DNA from: Paenibacillus fonticola DSM 21315
GTDB taxonomy: Bacteria; Bacillota; Bacilli; Paenibacillales; Paenibacillaceae
Direction: 5' to 3'
Length of the DNA stretch: 64,000 nucleotides
Assembly: GCF_000381905.1 (NCBI RefSeq)
Contig: NZ_KB907247.1
Location: 192,798 to 256,797, forward strand
The notes under the pieces were generated by a model. That model made no database searches. It was not told where the DNA came from and saw nothing but the letters and a program-made list of their open reading frames with translations. A program made the position numbers and the translations under genes. The first letter of the stretch is position 1, and every line of letters begins with the position of its first letter. This document shows positions 62,417 through 64,000 of this stretch, piece after piece.

Positions 62417-64000
62417 ATGAAATCGATGTCGGTGTTTTTTAAGGATTTGGGAGCTTCTTTCAAAAAACCAAAAGTGATTATCCCTATTCTGGTCGTTCTG
62501 TTTATTCCCGTTCTGTACAGCGGAATGTTTTTGACGGCTTTTTGGGATCCTTACGGTAAAATGAATGAGCTGCCCGTTGCTGTAGTGAATCAGGATACCG
62601 GCGCTGAATATGAAGGGAAACCGCTGCAAGTCGGTGAAGATTTGATCGCTGAGCTTAAAAAAAGCGATGACTTCTCCTGGAGGTTCGTTACACGTGAGCA
62701 AGCCGAAAAAGGGATGAAAAATGACGAATATTATATGACAATCATTATTCCAGAGAATTTCTCCTCCAAAGCGACTACGCTCATGGATGAGCATCCTCAG
62801 CCTGCTACGCTTGTGTTCGAGCCGAATGAAGGCTATAACTTTCTGGCCGCGCAAATCGGCGGCACGGCGGTAAAAGAAATCAAGTCCAAGGTATCGGCTA
62901 AAGTAACTGAGGCCTATACGGAAACGCTGTTCGATCAAGTCGATAAAATTTCTGGCGGGCTTAGTGACGCTGGATCGGGTGCGAGTACGATCAGCGATGG
63001 AGCTGCTCAACTCGATGAAGGTACGCTGAAGCTTAAACAGAACCTGGCCAAATTGGTTAATGGCGCAAATCAATTGCAAAACGGTGTAGCTCCGCTTGAA
63101 CAGGGCACGAAGGCTCTGAATCAAGGTGTTAAAGAGCTTAAAGGCGGAGCTTCAAGCCTGGCTAGCGGCTTGAATCAGTTGTCCGCTGCCCAGCAACAGC
63201 TGGAGGAGGGCGCGGTGAAGGCTCAAGCAGGCGGAGAGCAGCTTCATTCCGGGATCCAAGCTTCTTTGCAAGGAGCGGAGAAGCTGAATGCCGGCCTGGC
63301 CGCTTCCGAGCAGGGCAGCGCTAAGCTGCAGGCAGGTCTCGAAGCTTCGCATGCAGGAAGCAGTCAAGTGGCGGAAGGAGCAAAGGGCGTAGCTCAAGGA
63401 TTAGAGCAGCTGATTCAAGCGAGCCCAGAGCTGGCTGACGACCCTGCGGTACAAAAGCTGCTCGCTGCAAGTAAAGCGGTAGCGGAAGGCAGCGAGCAGG
63501 CAGCTGCCGGTCAGCAGGAGCTGCTGAATGGCGCACGCGAACTGCACGATGCCCAAGGCCAGCTCTTGCAGGGCAGCGAGCAGTTGGTGCAGGGCGAGCA
63601 GCAGCTGCTGCAAGGGGCGGCGGTTTTGACGGCCGGCCAGGAGCAGCTGGCGAGCGGATTGCAGCAATTCGGAGCGAAGCTGTCGGAGGCTGCTAACGGC
63701 GGGCAGAGCCTCGCGAGCGGTGCGGATAAGCTGAGCGGCGGCGCCGAGCAACTGCAAAGCGGCGTCGGTCAATTGTCGGGCGGTGTCAGCACGATTGCCA
63801 GTGGCTCCAAGCAGTTGGACGATGGCGCCGGCGAATTGAAAAATGGCATGGATCAGCTGGCAGCGGGCTCCGGGGAGTTGGCTAGCAAGCTAAATGATGC
63901 CGCCGAGCAATCTGCAAGCGTGAAGAAAAGTGATGCGCTGGTAAATATGTACGCTCAGCCGGTGGAAATTACAGAGCATAAATTAAACGAGGTTCCAAAT
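62417..64000 (+). CDS. YhgE/Pip-domain membrane protein, 5' part
   Basis: 528 residues visible, no stop before the window edge. ATG 62417 follows AAAGGAGAG. One membrane segment (about 18-40), then the YhgE/Pip extracellular head (LPVAVVNQDTGAEYEGKPL) and from about residue 180 on a very long run of heptad-like repeats with the pattern GxxQLxxG, the coiled-coil stalk of this family (also seen in ESX/type VII-associated EsaA and phage infection protein Pip). The C-terminal membrane part lies beyond the window. In Lactococcus, Pip is a phage receptor; here it may be an exporter-like ABC-2 relative. Confidence 0.93.
   Translation, partial: MKSMSVFFKDLGASFKKPKVIIPILVVLFIPVLYSGMFLTAFWDPYGKMNELPVAVVNQDTGAEYEGKPLQVGEDLIAELKKSDDFSWRFVTREQAEKGMKNDEYYMTIIIPENFSSKATTLMDEHPQPATLVFEPNEGYNFLAAQIGGTAVKEIKSKVSAKVTEAYTETLFDQVDKISGGLSDAGSGASTISDGAAQLDEGTLKLKQNLAKLVNGANQLQNGVAPLEQGTKALNQGVKELKGGASSLASGLNQLSAAQQQLEEGAVKAQAGGEQLHSGIQASLQGAEKLNAGLAASEQGSAKLQAGLEASHAGSSQVAEGAKGVAQGLEQLIQASPELADDPAVQKLLAASKAVAEGSEQAAAGQQELLNGARELHDAQGQLLQGSEQLVQGEQQLLQGAAVLTAGQEQLASGLQQFGAKLSEAANGGQSLASGADKLSGGAEQLQSGVGQLSGGVSTIASGSKQLDDGAGELKNGMDQLAAGSGELASKLNDAAEQSASVKKSDALVNMYAQPVEITEHKLNEVPN

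Overview
The window looks like the chromosome of a spore-forming Bacillales bacterium, most likely Paenibacillus or a close relative. The grounds are a GerA-type germinant-receptor operon, a YtaF-type sporulation membrane protein, a SleB/CwlJ-type cell wall hydrolase, sugar ABC transporters without their own ATPase, AraC-type two-component and membrane regulators, purine-rich ribosome binding sites, and frequent GTG/TTG starts. No rRNA, tRNA, CRISPR array, prophage or insertion sequence was found.

Layout. 1-1.6 kb: 3' part of a cellobiose-phosphorylase-like gene. 2-5.7 kb (minus): germinant-receptor operon. 6-10.6 kb: AraC-type response regulator and a binding-protein/two-permease sugar ABC operon with a candidate CcpA (cre) site over its promoter. 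11.5-16.7 kb: a 7TM sensor kinase facing a minus-strand pair consisting of a class I isoprenoid-synthase-like enzyme and an NHLP-leader peptide that ends in Val-Ala-Trp-Met, then a methyltransferase and YtaF. 16.9-20 kb: TatA, a VanZ protein and a broken binding-protein gene. 20-37.2 kb: a rhamnogalacturonan-I utilisation locus with GH42 beta-galactosidase (divergent), LplB/LplC-type permeases, lipoprotein, membrane AraC regulator, PL26-like lyase, DUF1961 protein, polysaccharide deacetylase, FG-GAP propeller protein and GH105-type hydrolase. 37.4-40 kb: DivIVA-like, Dps, DUF488 and a YqkB-like Fe-S protein. 40.4-54.7 kb: a nitrate-respiration island, modBA (minus) then narGHJI-nreABC-narK-moaA-ywiC (plus). 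54.8-64 kb: GsiB-like stress protein, chemoreceptor, two minisatellites, ThpR, cell wall hydrolase, GT28 glycosyltransferase, and a TetR/YhgE pair running off the right edge.

How the genes work together. The nitrate island is nearly self-contained: molybdate uptake (ModAB) and MoaA feed the molybdenum cofactor of NarG; NarGHI with chaperone NarJ respires nitrate; NreABC senses nitrate and oxygen; NarK moves nitrate/nitrite. NreC-like palindromes lie upstream of narG and narK. NarK carries an unusual C-terminal PAS domain. In the pectin locus the catabolic enzymes have no visible signal peptides, which implies import of oligosaccharides and cytoplasmic breakdown.

The most unusual content is (i) the peptide/isoprenoid-enzyme pair at 13.7-15.0 kb, whose arrangement recalls ComQ-ComX (Trp-isoprenylated pheromone) but with an NHLP leader, (ii) the NarK-PAS fusion, and (iii) a recurring habit of tandem-repeat growth: arrays with 12, 38, 39 and 51 bp units, purine-rich ribosome-site-like runs, and in-frame repeat-like insertions in NarG, the PL26-like lyase and ThpR.
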